Source: Margaritifera margaritifera (taxonomy: Eukaryota; Mollusca; Bivalvia; Unionida; Margaritiferidae). From it: 64,000 nt of DNA. The notes under the pieces were generated by a model. The model saw only the letters and a list, made by a program, of their open reading frames with translations, had not been told where the DNA came from and made no database searches. The stretch covers positions 1 through 64,000 of the forward strand of contig JAQPZY010000368.1 of NCBI GenBank assembly GCA_029931535.1. Direction: 5' to 3'. Below, piece after piece: positions 13,143 to 23,555 of this stretch. Every line of letters starts with the position of its first letter. Within the stretch, counting starts at the first letter, position 1. The position numbers and the translations under genes are program-made.

Positions 13143-13556
13143 TATATATAAATACAGTACATTTCGGATTTAGTATTGTTTCTTAAACTTTAATAATTAT
13201 ACAGCTCCGTGGAATTATCGGAAACATTTCTATAACTTGTGATATTTCATATTCACAAGGACTATTTGGAATTTATAACACTTGGATATAACTGATTCTT
13301 ATTAGTACATCAGTACAGTGAAGGTTTCATTCGGAACCTACTTCATTCGGAATATTTGGATTAACTTCCGGATCCGTGAACTTTAGAACAATTAAGGACT
13401 TTTAAGGATATTCTATACTGTAAGTTATTTTTAATTCTTTCACTTTGATTGTTTGTTGAAATATTTTAATATTTTAGGAAATTAAATATTTGTATTTTAA
13501 ATCTTGAAAGCTTTTTTTAGTCTTTTCTTTTGTTACATTTACCCCTAGTCGTAACA
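12582..13556 (+). mobile_element. Solo LTR (Ty3/gypsy-like ends) inserted in the penton gene
   Basis: The 975-bp insertion begins TGTTACGG and ends TCGTAACA, i.e. TG...CA with a perfect 7-bp terminal inverted repeat (TGTTACG/CGTAACA). It is flanked by AAGG (12578-12581) and AAGC (13557-13560), a 4-bp duplication with one mismatch; the uninterrupted copy at 63 kb has AAGC. Size, ends and duplication fit a solo LTR left by recombination between the two LTRs of a retrotransposon. It contains a (TA)n tract at 13079-13140. No coding potential is seen. A DNA-transposon MITE with TGTTACG ends is the alternative. Strand is nominal. Confidence 0.75.
13079..13152. repeat. (TA)n microsatellite inside the solo LTR
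   Basis: A TA dinucleotide run of about 60-70 bp. Confidence 0.95.
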
Positions 13557-14336
13557 AAGCTCATTGGAAAGTTGCTTTGGTGGTAATCATTCATCGTAAC
13601 TCAAGTCATCAATATCAACGAAAGCCATAACACTTTCGTTGTCGATATTCTCAAGGAACAAGTCCAAGAACAGTTGGACAAAATGATCCTGGCTGTTATG
13701 AATCCAAATGCCATCACCAACCAATCCTCAATTGAATTTATGGACCATATGAATTCATACAGGATCTTATTTCAGTGCTCAACATCTCGTTGAAACGATT
13801 TTAGCTATTTTCAACAACCAGTTTGGCAAAGCACTGGAGAAAACTCGCCGAAGTGTACGGATCGAATACCATGCCGTTTCTCGTCGGCTTAAAATGTGTT
13901 TTTGCTGACGGCAAAAACACTATCCATTGCGTTTTCTCCCGGTTTGTTTGCTATTCTGTGTGGTTACCCCTGTCTCGCTCATATGAAAGACATTCACAAC
14001 AACGATCGATTCTAGAAATATTTTCGCTACCCTATCGAATTAAACGAAGGACTAAATTTTATGTTTGTATATTCTGATTTCGTCGAGTACAACGTCGTGG
14101 GAAACACAGTTCCTTTGTGTCATTCCTTTCAAATTGGATTCTGCCATAGTTGCTTACGATGGAGGAGGAAACACGAGAATTTGTACATCCTCATTATCTT
14201 CCTGTCAGTAAATCGTATTTTGAAAGTGTCAATATTAATATAAAAGGAGATCTTGGACAAACTATTCTATTCTCCAAAGGAAAAGTCACCGTGAAACTAC
14301 ATTTTCGAAAATGAATATCCAGTGAATTGTAACAGA

Positions 14337-14715
14337 TGTATCATGTGTACCAAGGAGTCGCTCGACAAGGAGGACATGGCTTAGGAGATAGGAGCTGTTA
14401 AAATCCGCTTTTCGTATGGTAGCACCCATCTTAAACCGATGGTGACTCGAGAATTACATGCTTTAAAAGATGCAGCTTTGACATAAGGAAAATAATTTCT
14501 CCAAAACGTACTAATCGAAAAACAAAGTCCTAAACAAGCTTTAATGACAGCAAGAAAAATATGTTGCTTCAAACTGGAAAAGACCTAGAGCGCCCAGACA
14601 AACGTATAAATTGGCTTCACACTTCTGGCCAAGGCATTACTTCTTCCTCTATGCCACAGCAAGTACAACGCAGAAAGATACGTCGAAAACCCTTCAGACC
14701 TCATTGAGACGTAAA
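14337..14715 (+). pseudogene. pVI/pX-like Polinton capsid-associated protein relic
   Basis: The frame opens with MYHVYQGVARQGGHGLGD directly after the penton gene, where Polintons and adenovirus-like elements place a small membrane-active or capsid-lining protein with a GxGxG-type start. A following amphipathic helix (FRMVAPILNRW region) and a basic C-terminal part (RRKIRRKPFRPH) fit that class. Stops and frameshifts occur from codon 19 on. The same 29 bases appear at 63972-64000 in the second copy, confirming that it follows the penton gene in the family. Function is inferred from position and the N-terminal motif. Confidence 0.6.
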
Positions 14716-14817
14716 GAAAAAGAATGAGAAATGGAGAACAGTTTTTTTCTGGTTACTAATTGATTAAGGAAAATGATGCACCGAGGATCTTGCGAATGTT
14801 ATAAGTCCTAACTCAAT

Positions 14818-15140
14818 ATGTTTACCATGCCATCGACAATGATGACGATGCAAGCATCCCAGTCGGTACAATTTCATCCCGTGTCGTCGTTGACCACTTC
14901 AGCGCATATCGAATTTGAAATCAAAGGACAAACCGAAGATTACATCTATCTGTTGTACCTGAAAGTCAACGTTCTCAAAACAGACAACACCAATCCAGGG
15001 GAAGATGCTAGAGTAGCTTCCGTCCACAATTTCATGTCTTCGTTGTTAAGCGAAGTGGATTTGTACTTGAATAACGAACTAGTCAGCAGCAGCATATACA
15101 CTTACCCTTATCGAGCTTACATGGAGGGAGCAACTTTGAG
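14818..15140 (+). pseudogene. Major capsid protein (double jelly-roll), N-terminal fragment
   Basis: An uninterrupted frame of about 108 codons from ATG 14818 contains SVQFHPVSSLTTSAHIEFEI, then a stretch with EDYIYLLYLKVNV, and then SLLSEVDLYLNNELVSS followed by TYPYRAYME. These are the conserved blocks of the Polinton MCP family (annotated in many invertebrate genomes as F54H12.2-like). The full protein is several hundred residues. Here it stops after about 110, where the sequence passes into an inverted integrase tail at about 15140. The tripartite order penton, pVI-like, MCP on one strand is the standard capsid module. The fragment cannot build a capsid. Confidence 0.85.
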
Positions 15141-15305
15141 AAGGATATGTAGCTGCTGTGGTTAACGGCATGGTGGTAGCTTCTACTACTTTTTATAGTC
15201 GGTGACTTGTGAATCTGCAATCCAAGAATCGAAACTGGGTGGATATCCTTTCCAACGAACATTCACTTCTTCTTGAAGTCGACGTTTCTCTACCTTATTT
15301 GTTTT
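15135..15305 (-). pseudogene. Integrase C-terminal chromodomain tail, inverted fragment
   Basis: Read on the minus strand, this DNA matches 62650-62810, the end of the plus-strand integrase in the second copy. It includes CGTCGACTTCAAGAAGAAGTG, TTGGAAAGGATATCCACC and the post-stop stretch AACCACAGCAGCTACAT. The translation shows the chromodomain core WKGYPPSFDSWIADSQVTDY ending at a stop. In the second copy the integrase runs in the same direction as the penton gene. Here it is opposite and joined to a truncated MCP, so an inversion or recombination joined the two fragments. No catalytic core is attached. Confidence 0.8.
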
Positions 15306-15870
15306 CCTAACGAGAATGCTTTAGATATCTTCATTTCATTCTTTTTTCCATCTCTTGAAGACGGCGTCGACATCTTTTTTTTTAACCCAATCTTCGATTT
15401 CTTCTCGTCTGATAGTAGGTGAAGGCGCCATAAAGGAGGCTGTCTTACTAAGTGTTTGAGCAGACGGAGTTTGAAACACTTCTCTTGTTTCTTTCTCTTC
15501 TTACTCAATCCCTGTGGTTGTGTCTGTCATTGTTTTGATTGACTTTTGTTTTTTCTTCGCTTTTCATTACATTCTTGAAATTTCTCAGAGAAGGTTTAGC
15601 TATTTCGTCTAAAGCTTTCTGGAGAAACAGTTAAAGATGCTGCAATAATTGTCCGTACCGTTGCGATTTTTTCTGTTCCCAACACATCTGTTGAATCCAT
15701 CAACGATTGTAATTCTTGTTGTAAGTGTGACATCTCGGTGAGATTAGGATTAGGAGGTAAATGGGGTGTCCGTTGTTTGTACCAATGATGGAGTTCCATC
15801 CGTCGTTTGTAAGAAACTAATGGTAATTTTCGTCCATCTATAAGATGCAAGGGTACAAGTGTGATGTCAT
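15305..15870 (-). pseudogene. Unassigned Polinton minus-strand proteins, frameshifted
   Basis: Two open stretches (15290-15508 and 15596-15850) are probably one decayed gene. The upstream part reads through LTEMSHLQQELQSLMDSTD, a leucine-rich helical stretch. The other contains many Lys/Arg residues and, in another frame, a helical IRREEIEDWVKKKDVDAVF. The helical N-part resembles by eye a small conserved helical protein encoded next to the capsid genes in Polintons. That is a weak inference and no function is assigned. Confidence 0.35.
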
Positions 15871-16027
15871 TCCAGAAAAGTGTGTCACTTTATCTTCTTC
15901 TTCCTCATCTCATCACTTCTCCTAACAAAGAAGCAGCCACTTTTAACAACAGTCTTATCAGCATGGGTAGAAAGAAATTATCCTCGTTGTACGAGCATTT
16001 TTTCTTTTGACTAATGGGTATTTTATT

Positions 16028-16985
16028 TTAATCATTTGGCGAAGAAGGTGACGATCGTTGTTTCTGTATCTTGATCGAATGCACCGTTCCTTTCAAAACG
16101 TTTAAACAAGCATTCAACACAGGGTGCTTTCTTTTGGTACTTTTCGAATAATTTGTTTTGGTATCGGAGCTATGGATTTGGTCAGAACCGACAAAACATC
16201 CCAATGTTTGGCTAAATGAGGAGGGAGTCCTCTTTTCCTTTTCTGGATGAAAGTTTCTTTGGCCGTGGTCGATGATGATGGTGTGAACTTCGTGACATCT
16301 TTGCTTCAAGACGAAAAAACTGAAGAGAATCTCATCCAACACTTCTTCCTTTTTTACACTTGAATTCGTCTCCACTGTTTGTCGTCACTAAATAGTGCCA
16401 GTTCGTGTTTGGATAAATCCAGCACACTTTGTAACACACTTGATCTGTTTTGTACTTTTGTCTTAGGAGACGCCACTTTTTTCGCTGCAGCAGCAGCAGC
16501 TAGAGCAGTAGAAGAAGCCGTTATTGACGGAGAAGTAGAAGTTCCTTTAGAAATGGGTTTCCATTTTTTCATCAAATTGGGAAACACTGGTCTTAAATCA
16601 GGTTTTTTGGCCGGCATCGTCATGAACGGAGAAGAAGAAGTGGTAGAAAAAACCGTCACCGAGTTAAGTTTTCGTGAGTACGTACGCGTTCTAGAGGCAT
16701 TACCTTTCTTTCTTGCAGGACATTTTTTTATTTTCTTGGGACTTTTCTTGTGACTTTTCGTCTACTTCTTTTATCAGAATGTGAACTTGCTGCACCACAT
16801 CTCTTCTTTTTGGTCTTTTGTTTTTTAGGTAATTTGGCTTTTTTTGTTTTGGCAGTAGGATCCCATTTTAAAAGTGAGCGAATAATGACACCTCCTAAAG
16901 ATTCACTTCCACCTGGTTTCAAATTGATTTGGTTTTTGGTTTCAGAATCGATTCTTCGATCAGCCAGTTGTGACAAAGCTACTTA
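16028..16985 (-). pseudogene. Lys/Arg/Ser-rich basic protein, three frame pieces
   Basis: Consecutive minus-strand frames 16728-16976, 16354-16659 and 16028-16375 look like one gene broken by two frameshifts (about 310 codons). The first part has SLGGVIIRSLLKWDP followed by a very lysine-rich segment. The middle has a Pro/Ser/Thr-rich stretch and a poly-alanine run (STALAAAAAAKK). The last part is hydrophilic. The composition suggests a DNA-condensing or scaffold-type virion protein, but no homologue was recognised. The plus-strand open frames over the same bases are hydrophobic mirror images and are not taken as real. Confidence 0.4.
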
Positions 16986-17023
16986 TGCTATTTTATAATT
17001 AAAAGAAAAAACAAAACAAAAAC

Positions 17024-17060
<37 letters not shown>
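17024..17060. repeat. Poly-A tract
   Basis: About 37 consecutive A between the basic protein and the ATPase. It may be an expanded polyadenylation region or a retroposed tail, and no retroposon body was identified beside it. Confidence 0.8.
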
Positions 17061-17061
<1 letters not shown>

Positions 17062-17374
17062 GTTTTGTTTGATGTGGTATGTGAATGATGCCTTGAAGTA
17101 ATTGACGTGCTGTTAAAGAAAACTATATTAACACTTCTTTGAGACTAGCTTCTAACAAATGTGAACGTACTTGTATATTTTTTTCGCGACTGATGGCATA
17201 CAGTGCAAAATCAATTTGGTAGGAGGATGAGATTGAAAGGAAATAATGTTGAATGCTGTTAGACAGAAAAGAAGTGAATGTTTTTATAGTTAGTTATTTT
17301 TTTAGAAAGAGTACGGAAGTGAAGTGTAAACGACGGGACCTCCTTCTTTGCACCAATCTTGAAACAAATTTGTA

Positions 17375-17875
17375 CGAAATCTCAAATAACGTCATACGCA
17401 TAATTTAGGAAAGGTGTTCCTAACTGTTTGGCTAACACTTGAACTTGAGATTTGTCTCTTGGACTTTTAAACAACACTACATAATATGAATTGAGACTGA
17501 TGGTGCGATGCACTTTACTTTGTTGAAATAAATATTGAGTAATGTAAATAATACTGGCATTACGATGATGCCTTTTTCGTGTAAACCAAAGTTTAATTTT
17601 TCTTTGTTTTCTCCTAAAATGTCGAATATGACAAGATGTGTTCGACTAAAGTCAGACACGATCCCATCGTCTTCTCGAGGAATTCCTTCTACAAACTAAA
17701 TGGATTCTCCTTGACTTTCTTGGAGTGACATGTAAACCGATTACCACTCTTTGTAACACCACACGATACTTTGTGGAGGATGATCGAACACTTGTGATTT
17801 GTGTTCGATCAAACATTTGACAAAATCGGTTTGGCCTGAACCAATTGGTCAGTAGTAAACATGTTAAAGTGATGG
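17375..17875 (-). pseudogene. FtsK/HerA-type genome packaging ATPase relic
   Basis: Read on the minus strand across two frameshifts, the order is a Walker A-like IGSGQTDFVKCLIEHK (about 17800-17845), an intermediate QSIVWCYKEW stretch, Walker B-like HLVIFDILGE (about 17610-17640), then HHRNASIIYITQYLFQQ and ISLNSYYVVLFKSPRDKSQ. The last two blocks are diagnostic of the Polinton packaging ATPase. The usual GK[ST] lysine of Walker A reads Q, and the second acidic residue of Walker B reads I, so the enzyme would be dead even without the frameshifts. The role in the family is powering DNA entry into the capsid. Confidence 0.8.
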
Positions 17876-18210
17876 CGAAGGCACAGTGCCTCACAACTTT
17901 GACGATCTGACTTTGAGTCAATCACTTTGAGAACGGAGGATGCAGCCAGAACAACAATTGTGTTTAGAATTCTGAGACTCCATCAACGATACGAGACATT
18001 TTATACATTTTATACACGTGCAGTTTTTTTTTTTTCATGGTAGTGTAACAACAAAAACATATTTACATTTCAAAAACACTCAAAGTTCGTGTTCTTTTAA
18101 AAAAAAAAAGTAATTATTTTTTTTTATCATTGACACAATATCTTTGGCATAATCCGTCTACAAAACTAAAACGCGAAAACATATAAGGCATAAATTACTC
18201 CGTACATATA

Positions 18211-18441
18211 TCAGGAACAAAGTAAAATCACCAAAGCTATATATAAACAGGTAAGATTACAACATTCTCGATCTATCTGCGTAATATTCAATCTATGAAA
18301 ACGCTCTGTCGTTCTAGTCTCTGTGGAGTTAATCAGACTGAACCCCTCCGGGGATGTCATCTCATTCTTTTCTGTCTTTACAATACTACTATTCTCGTGG
18401 GCTCGTAGTGTTTCTTCCTCTGTTTCTGGTTCTTCTCCCAC
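18211..18441 (-). CDS. Small acidic protein with C-terminal hydrophobic segment, unassigned
   Basis: A 76-codon frame begins with acidic residues (MGEEPETEEETL) and ends with a hydrophobic stretch LTCLYIALVILLCS, which could be a short tail anchor. No family is recognised. It lies between the ATPase and the protease candidate on the same strand, so it may be the C-terminal end of a neighbouring broken gene. Confidence 0.3.
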   Translation of the reverse strand: MGEEPETEEETLRAHENSSIVKTEKNEMTSPEGFSLINSTETRTTERFHRLNITQIDRECCNLTCLYIALVILLCS

Positions 18442-18446
18442 TGTTC

Positions 18447-18830
18447 CTACAAAGTACGGTCTTTCAGTCGTAAATCTGTTGTTTCAACCAACCAGCTATA
18501 CACACTTCTTGGTAAGTATGAAGAGTTGATCAAGTACGACGAATCTCTTCTACACACGGAGGTATACAACTCGTGCTCATTACTATTCACAAGACTTTTA
18601 ACACAATGAGTTTTTCGTGCACAGATACAGTTTTGGTGGTCATGTCTTTGCTGCATGTACAGTTCATACATTATCCACAACGAATCTGCTGGTAAAGGAA
18701 ATCCAAGAAAAGTAGTCAAAAACACACGCACACCACACGTAGTCCAAAATTCAATGAAAAAATGTCGTTTTGTGGAAACAGTTCTTTTAACAGTATTTGG
18801 TAAACCACTATGTCTTGAACACAATCATTG
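18447..18830 (-). pseudogene. Possible adenain-like cysteine protease fragment
   Basis: A 125-codon minus-strand frame contains EFWTTCGVRVFLTTFLGFPL. In Polinton and adenoviral maturation proteases the catalytic cysteine lies in a TCG-[HY] motif followed by a hydrophobic stretch and a conserved glycine. The match is short, the residue after CG is V, and I did not find a convincing catalytic histidine upstream. The position between ATPase and polymerase suits a Polinton protease. The call is tentative. Confidence 0.35.
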
Positions 18831-19586
18831 ACTTCCGTCCATGCAATTTGGTGTAACACTGATTCATCTAAGTCGTGGCATCGAGTACCTTATATTATTC
18901 ATTCACAAGAGTGTCTTTTTTGAGGAAATATTCATTGTTTTTATAAATGGTATCTACTGGTAAAGACTGGAAAAGAAGTATTTCAGTCACTAACTCACAA
19001 CACACCACGCATCTGTAAGAAGTTTTGTTTTGAGGTGATGCTTCTTTTAAAAGATGTTGTAATCATGTAAGTCTCCGTTTTCTATAATTCTTTGTAGTAT
19101 TCCAACCTTGTAGGCAGAAGACTTGCATCGAAACGCTTCTTAGTTGTGGGTAGTTTGATCAGTGTCTGACCATTTGAACACTTTCAAAGTAATCAAGCCT
19201 CTTAAAGCATTCAGATTCCAATGGTTAAAACGTCTATGTTGTAAAGGATGCAATTGTTCTTTGCATTTCACTTGAATCTGTACAAAGTCTATGTAAATGC
19301 ATTCTCGCAGCTCGAAAGGTAAAATACGAATTCTCTCTTATAAAGTATCCATGAGGATAATAATCATGACCCACGAGGGAAGGTAATGACATCACAGAAA
19401 CCATCTAACATGTTTCATGAAAGCTGAATCTTCACACCACAACTGAAACGCTGTACTTGGTCTCCTCGTCCCAAGTAGATAAATCTAGTTATGGCTAAAG
19501 TTTAGGTGGTGAGTAATCCATCGAGGCAAAACCACAGGAAAGGTGAATTCTTCTTTGATTTGTAAATCTCGATGAGCTAGTGGTAT

Positions 19587-19817
19587 TCAGAGTGGTTTGC
19601 GAGTGCATGGATGATATGCATAGATAGGCTCACGAACGGCATCGCCTTTGCTTGTAAAGCAGAAAGGTCGGGGCTTCACGGCTTTCGAGAGTAGAGCGGC
19701 ATAGCTGATATCACAAATTACGGCATCACTCTGGTCGCAAGGAAGAGCACCGCAATCGTGTTCATTGAACTTGGAGTCCGCAGTGAGTCCATCATTCGTT
19801 TGCTGAATCGAATTCAT
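19587..19817 (-). CDS. Small unassigned ORF downstream of PolB
   Basis: 76 codons beginning MNSIQQTNDGLTADSKF. It lies just after the polymerase on the same strand and may be a separate small gene or spurious. The surrounding 18840-19585 region shows no recognisable domain. Confidence 0.3.
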   Translation of the reverse strand: MNSIQQTNDGLTADSKFNEHDCGALPCDQSDAVICDISYAALLSKAVKPRPFCFTSKGDAVREPIYAYHPCTRKPL

Positions 19818-19859
19818 CTTTCTAGGTTGATGTTTCTGAGAGACAATCTGATATCATTT

Positions 19860-22800
19860 TTCCCATGGTCGACTGACGATTTGGGTGATTTTGCAAACGA
19901 ATAATTTTGTGAGGATCCAACGTTTTCACGTGAAAGTCTTTATATTATCCTGAATTAAAAGGCCTCTTTTAAGACATCAAAGTTGACCACGTGACAAGAA
20001 CGATAATTCAATGTCAGTCCTTTCACTTTACATTTGGTATGAAGTTGTCCATGTTGGTCTCGGTACTGGTAACCGTAATTGTTTGGTCCACCACTAGAAA
20101 AACTCAAAAATAGTGTCTTCAGGATGTTTCTTGGTCCAAACTCCTAAACGTTTGTCTTCGATGCGTGGGTGATAGCTTCCAAAGCAATTGATGTATATAC
20201 AACTGTCGGTCTCAAAGTAAAGGATTCGATCTCCTAAAGGTTCCAAGACAGAATAAAATTTTAAACAGGCATTGACTGTCACGTACGCTTCAATGATGGC
20301 ATTTCCAAACTCGTCAAAGAGGGGGGGGGGGAGGGGGCCTGCGACTTTTTGGTAATTGACCAATATTAAATCATCCTGTATAATGTCCACGTGTTTAATG
20401 AGTTTTCCTTTGTCGTCGACGAGTTGAAAGTATCGACTTGGATCTGTCAAGTATTCTGCCTTTGGCAATATCGGAACTTGAGCCAATTTTCCCCACAAAC
20501 AATTCAGCATAACTTGTGCAAACAATCGTCTTCCTTCGTTCTTCTCCAAGTGTTCCAAAGCGATGCCTTCTAATAATAAGTACTGTTCTTTGAATGCCTC
20601 TTTGCTTTCTGGAGTCAGACAGCAAGAAGGATAGCAGTTAGCTTCTTGCTTCAGTTTTAGAAATTCGTTGACGTAGCCTGAAAAAAATCCTTCACTGGAG
20701 CCGTCGTCATCATCTTGTTGGTATTTTCTGTGGTAGAAAAACGCCAAATTTCGTCCGCTTTTAACAGTTGGTATCCACGATCAAGAACATGAAACCATTC
20801 GACGCTCACCCACGTTCCTGTCAAGTATCGTTCTTGATCACCCTGGCGACAAGGTTGGTCTTGATTACATGTTTCAGCACACGTATGGCATAAAAGAAAC
20901 ATCCGTTTTCCGTGACAATAATGAGGTAAAACAGGATGGTACACGTTCCTCGGTTTTAACACGTTGTATTTGATCAAACCTTTGTATTGTTGAATGTGTT
21001 CTACGTCGATGTGTTCTGTCAACATTTCATGATGACCGATATTGAATCGAGCATATTGCACACCCAAGGATACAAAGACATACATAGATGTATTTGATTT
21101 GCTCTCCTTGATATTCGTCCACGTCGTAAAACAAGCGTGTCGCATTGGTTCGTCCTCCAAAACAACTGTCGCGTGTATTCCAAGGTTCGATGTCCGCGAC
21201 GTCCTCTTCGACGATGCGTCTAAATTTTCTAAATCTGTTTTTGAAATGCCAATCGTAATGGTGTTCCCTCATTTCTGTCACTTGGTATCCTTGACTTTCA
21301 AAATGTTGGCGTCGCTGTTATGTTTGGTCGTACAACTCTTCCATGGTGAACTCTAACAAAGGATTTTTCAGGTCACTGTTAGAAATTCGGTGCGTTGTTC
21401 TGAATAATATTTCAAAAGAAATTGTCAGTCGTATCCGGAGATGTTGTGATCCATGACTGTAGCATATCGATGACAGTTCCCGTAATGCTGGATTCCTCTT
21501 CCCTCCAAGTGTCGTCGGTGGGGTTTAAAATCCATTCGGCAAAGTCAGCAAGAGTATGAGAGCCCCAAAAGATTTTTTCTCGTTCTCCTGGAATCACATT
21601 ACAATTTGGACAGTGACAAAATAAAGGTTCTTGTAGACACTTGTCACAAGCACGATGAGCTACACAAAAATTATTGATGTGAATTCCAGTCTCTTGTGAA
21701 CATTCAAAGTCAAAACAGATAAAATCCAAACCTTTCTTATTATTCTTGTTCTGGTCGTCATTTAATACTTCCTGGAGTTCATTCTCATATCTTTGAATGT
21801 GACACTGATGATTAAAGTCCACAGCTTGGTCACAAAACGACATCTTTCTTTCCTGGACAAACGTGTGGTGTTTTGTTATTAGTTTGAACAAGATGTGCGC
21901 AAATGGAGCACACTCTCAATTATTCGCAAGCACTTTTCAGTTGTTTGAATTGTTTCATGTGATTTTTTTCGTAACAAGTTGCACTGAAAAAGGTGTGCTT
22001 GCAAGTAGAACGATAAATTCTTCCTTTTCCTTAAGGAATGCAAGGTTTGAAAGCTAAACACTAACGACATCTCTCTCCACAATGAATATGTTATTCTCGA
22101 TGGCTAAATCCTTGGTCACATTTCTTGCAAAAGTATTCGCATCTGAGAAATCCTGTGATACGTATAATAGCGTCGAAATGCTCTTGGTGATGATACACAT
22201 GAATGCATTTTCCATCTGTGAAATCTGGTCTTCGAAACACAAGAGCTCCACGAACGACTTGAGGATATGCTTTCAACGTATAACGAGGTGCCAATACATC
22301 TTGAAGTTTCTTTAGGAATACCTGGTTGCAGTAAAAGGAGTTCTGCTTCTCTCCGTTGTTGGGGTCTCTCCGATCGTCTTAATCCTCCATCATAATCGTT
22401 TTCATTCCACTGTATTATTCTTCTCGGCATACATTCGACCGACTACGATGGCATGGGCTAAGCACATTTGATCTTGGTCATTGTTAATTTGGACGATACT
22501 TATTTTGGTACTGCAAAGTTCATCCACCAATAAAACTTTGCACCGTCCACTATCTATTGGTGGTGAAACGTGGGTCATGTGAAGAGTGGCTTTTCTATCG
22601 GTTATGTCAAAGTCATCGTTTGACTTTTGAAAATGTTGAATTTTGTCAATAATTTTGGAAGGTGTTAATTCTGTCGGCGTAATAAACTGGACCCAAACAG
22701 GACACTTCAAACTGTCGTGATTGATGGATAGTCGCAAACCATCGTCATCTTTAGCTAGGCAATGTCGTTTGAATGTCTCTAACAATGATTCCCATAAATT

Positions 22801-22930
22801 TGTAATGAAACCCGCTGCTTTCTCTGGTGAAAATTGAGACTTAAAATCTTTAAATTTCACTGTGTATGTGTAAGCCGTCGTTCGAAAGTTTCTGGAAGTT
22901 ACTTTTTGGGTCTCTCGAATGTGAAACTAA
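19860..22930 (-). pseudogene. polB: Protein-primed family B DNA polymerase (PolB) relic
   Basis: The minus-strand coding series covers about 3.07 kb, near the usual 1000-1200 codons of Polinton PolB, in at least six frame pieces. The order is an N-terminal domain (TPTELTPSKIIDKIQHFQKS region, about 22700-22620), a Cys-rich segment (about 22090), exonuclease motif I FICFDFECSQET (about 21725) and the HRACDKC cysteine block. Then come the GGRTNATRLFYDV stretch (about 21150), a degraded motif A (about 21075), motif B LNCLWGKLAQ (about 20490) and motif C YFETDSCIY (about 20205). A C-terminal GGPNNYGYQYRD to KVKGLTLNYR stretch (20085-19960) follows a frameshift at about 20093. Motif C has E for the first Asp of DTDS. 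The enzyme would replicate the element from a terminal protein primer. An in-frame stop sits near 22915. Confidence 0.9.
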
Positions 22931-23248
22931 TCTTCAGGAGCTACCGAACGACTTTCTTTCTTGGCTGATCTTGATTTTCTTGGTCTTGTAGTGGAGGCGT
23001 TGATTCAGGCTAGCTCATATCATCTTAAAAATCACTCGCATGAACATACTGCTAATACTTCACTTAGCATATAAGGTGACACCGAAAGTCGTCGTGGTAT
23101 CTTTGCTTCGTCTGGTTTCTCCTCAGCAAGGTGTGATCGTTTCATCTAAATTCTCAATTTGATTTGACTAGGGTACACACTCTTTCTCTGTAAAAGAGAG
23201 ACCCCTCACCCTTAGAGAATATACTCATTCAGTTTTCAATCTCTGAAG
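22931..23248. promoter_or_regulatory. Intergenic gap between divergent PolB and zinc-knuckle ORF
   Basis: The roughly 300 bp separate minus-strand PolB from a plus-strand ORF. It is therefore the likely site of a divergent promoter, but no convincing core element was seen beyond an AGAGAATATACT stretch at 23213-23224. Inference from gene layout only. Confidence 0.2.
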
Positions 23249-23555
23249 ATGGAAGAGTCACAACAGATCGCACTTCTCGTCAGAGATTTACAGAGAGTCA
23301 TTCGAAAGTATACTTTCAATAAAACTTCGGACTACTCCACTCGAGATAAAAGTCAAGATACCTGCTATGTCCGTCAAGAGAAAGGACATAGGGTTCCAGA
23401 ATGTCCCCAACGAAAAGGAACCACTAAGACAGGGAAAAAGAGAAAAAAGTCAAGATACCTGTTGTCAATGGCAAAAAAGGGCATTGGTCTTCAGAGTGTC
23501 CCAAGAAAAAGAGAATAAGGAGAAAGAGCGTTATTCAGAAGCAGCAGATTAAAAA
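23249..23555 (+). pseudogene. Tandem CCHC zinc-knuckle protein, degraded
   Basis: From ATG 23249 the frame gives a helical N-terminus (MEESQQIALLVRDLQRVIRK) and then a knuckle-like CYVRQEKGHRVPECP. It has the C-x2-C-x4-H-x4-C spacing, but the second cysteine is Arg. About 85 bp downstream the DNA AAAGTCAAGATACCTG recurs and a second knuckle follows, whose GHW...EC half lies in another frame. Zinc knuckles bind single-stranded nucleic acid. In a Polinton this could be a nucleoprotein, or the ORF could be a gag-like insertion. It runs divergently from PolB. Confidence 0.5.

Larger units (their letters stand above)
12494..14313 (+). pseudogene. Minor capsid (penton-like, PX) protein relic, split by a solo LTR
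   Basis: This is the counterpart of the better copy at 63195-63967. Homologous DNA runs 12494-12581, is interrupted by a 975-bp insertion, and resumes at 13557. The original ATG is changed to ATTG at 12494-12497, so the start is lost. Several frameshifts follow. The C-terminal region near 14210-14310 retains the hallmark ending of this family, an acidic-basic stretch followed by GKVTVKLHF. PX is a single jelly-roll protein thought to form the vertices of Polinton capsids. Around 13900-14010 this copy retains about 100 bp that the 63-kb copy lacks. Confidence 0.8.

Noticed and set aside
16379..16753. 124-codon plus-strand ORF
   Set aside because: Hydrophobic mirror of a basic minus-strand protein; neighbouring Polinton genes here are on the minus strand.
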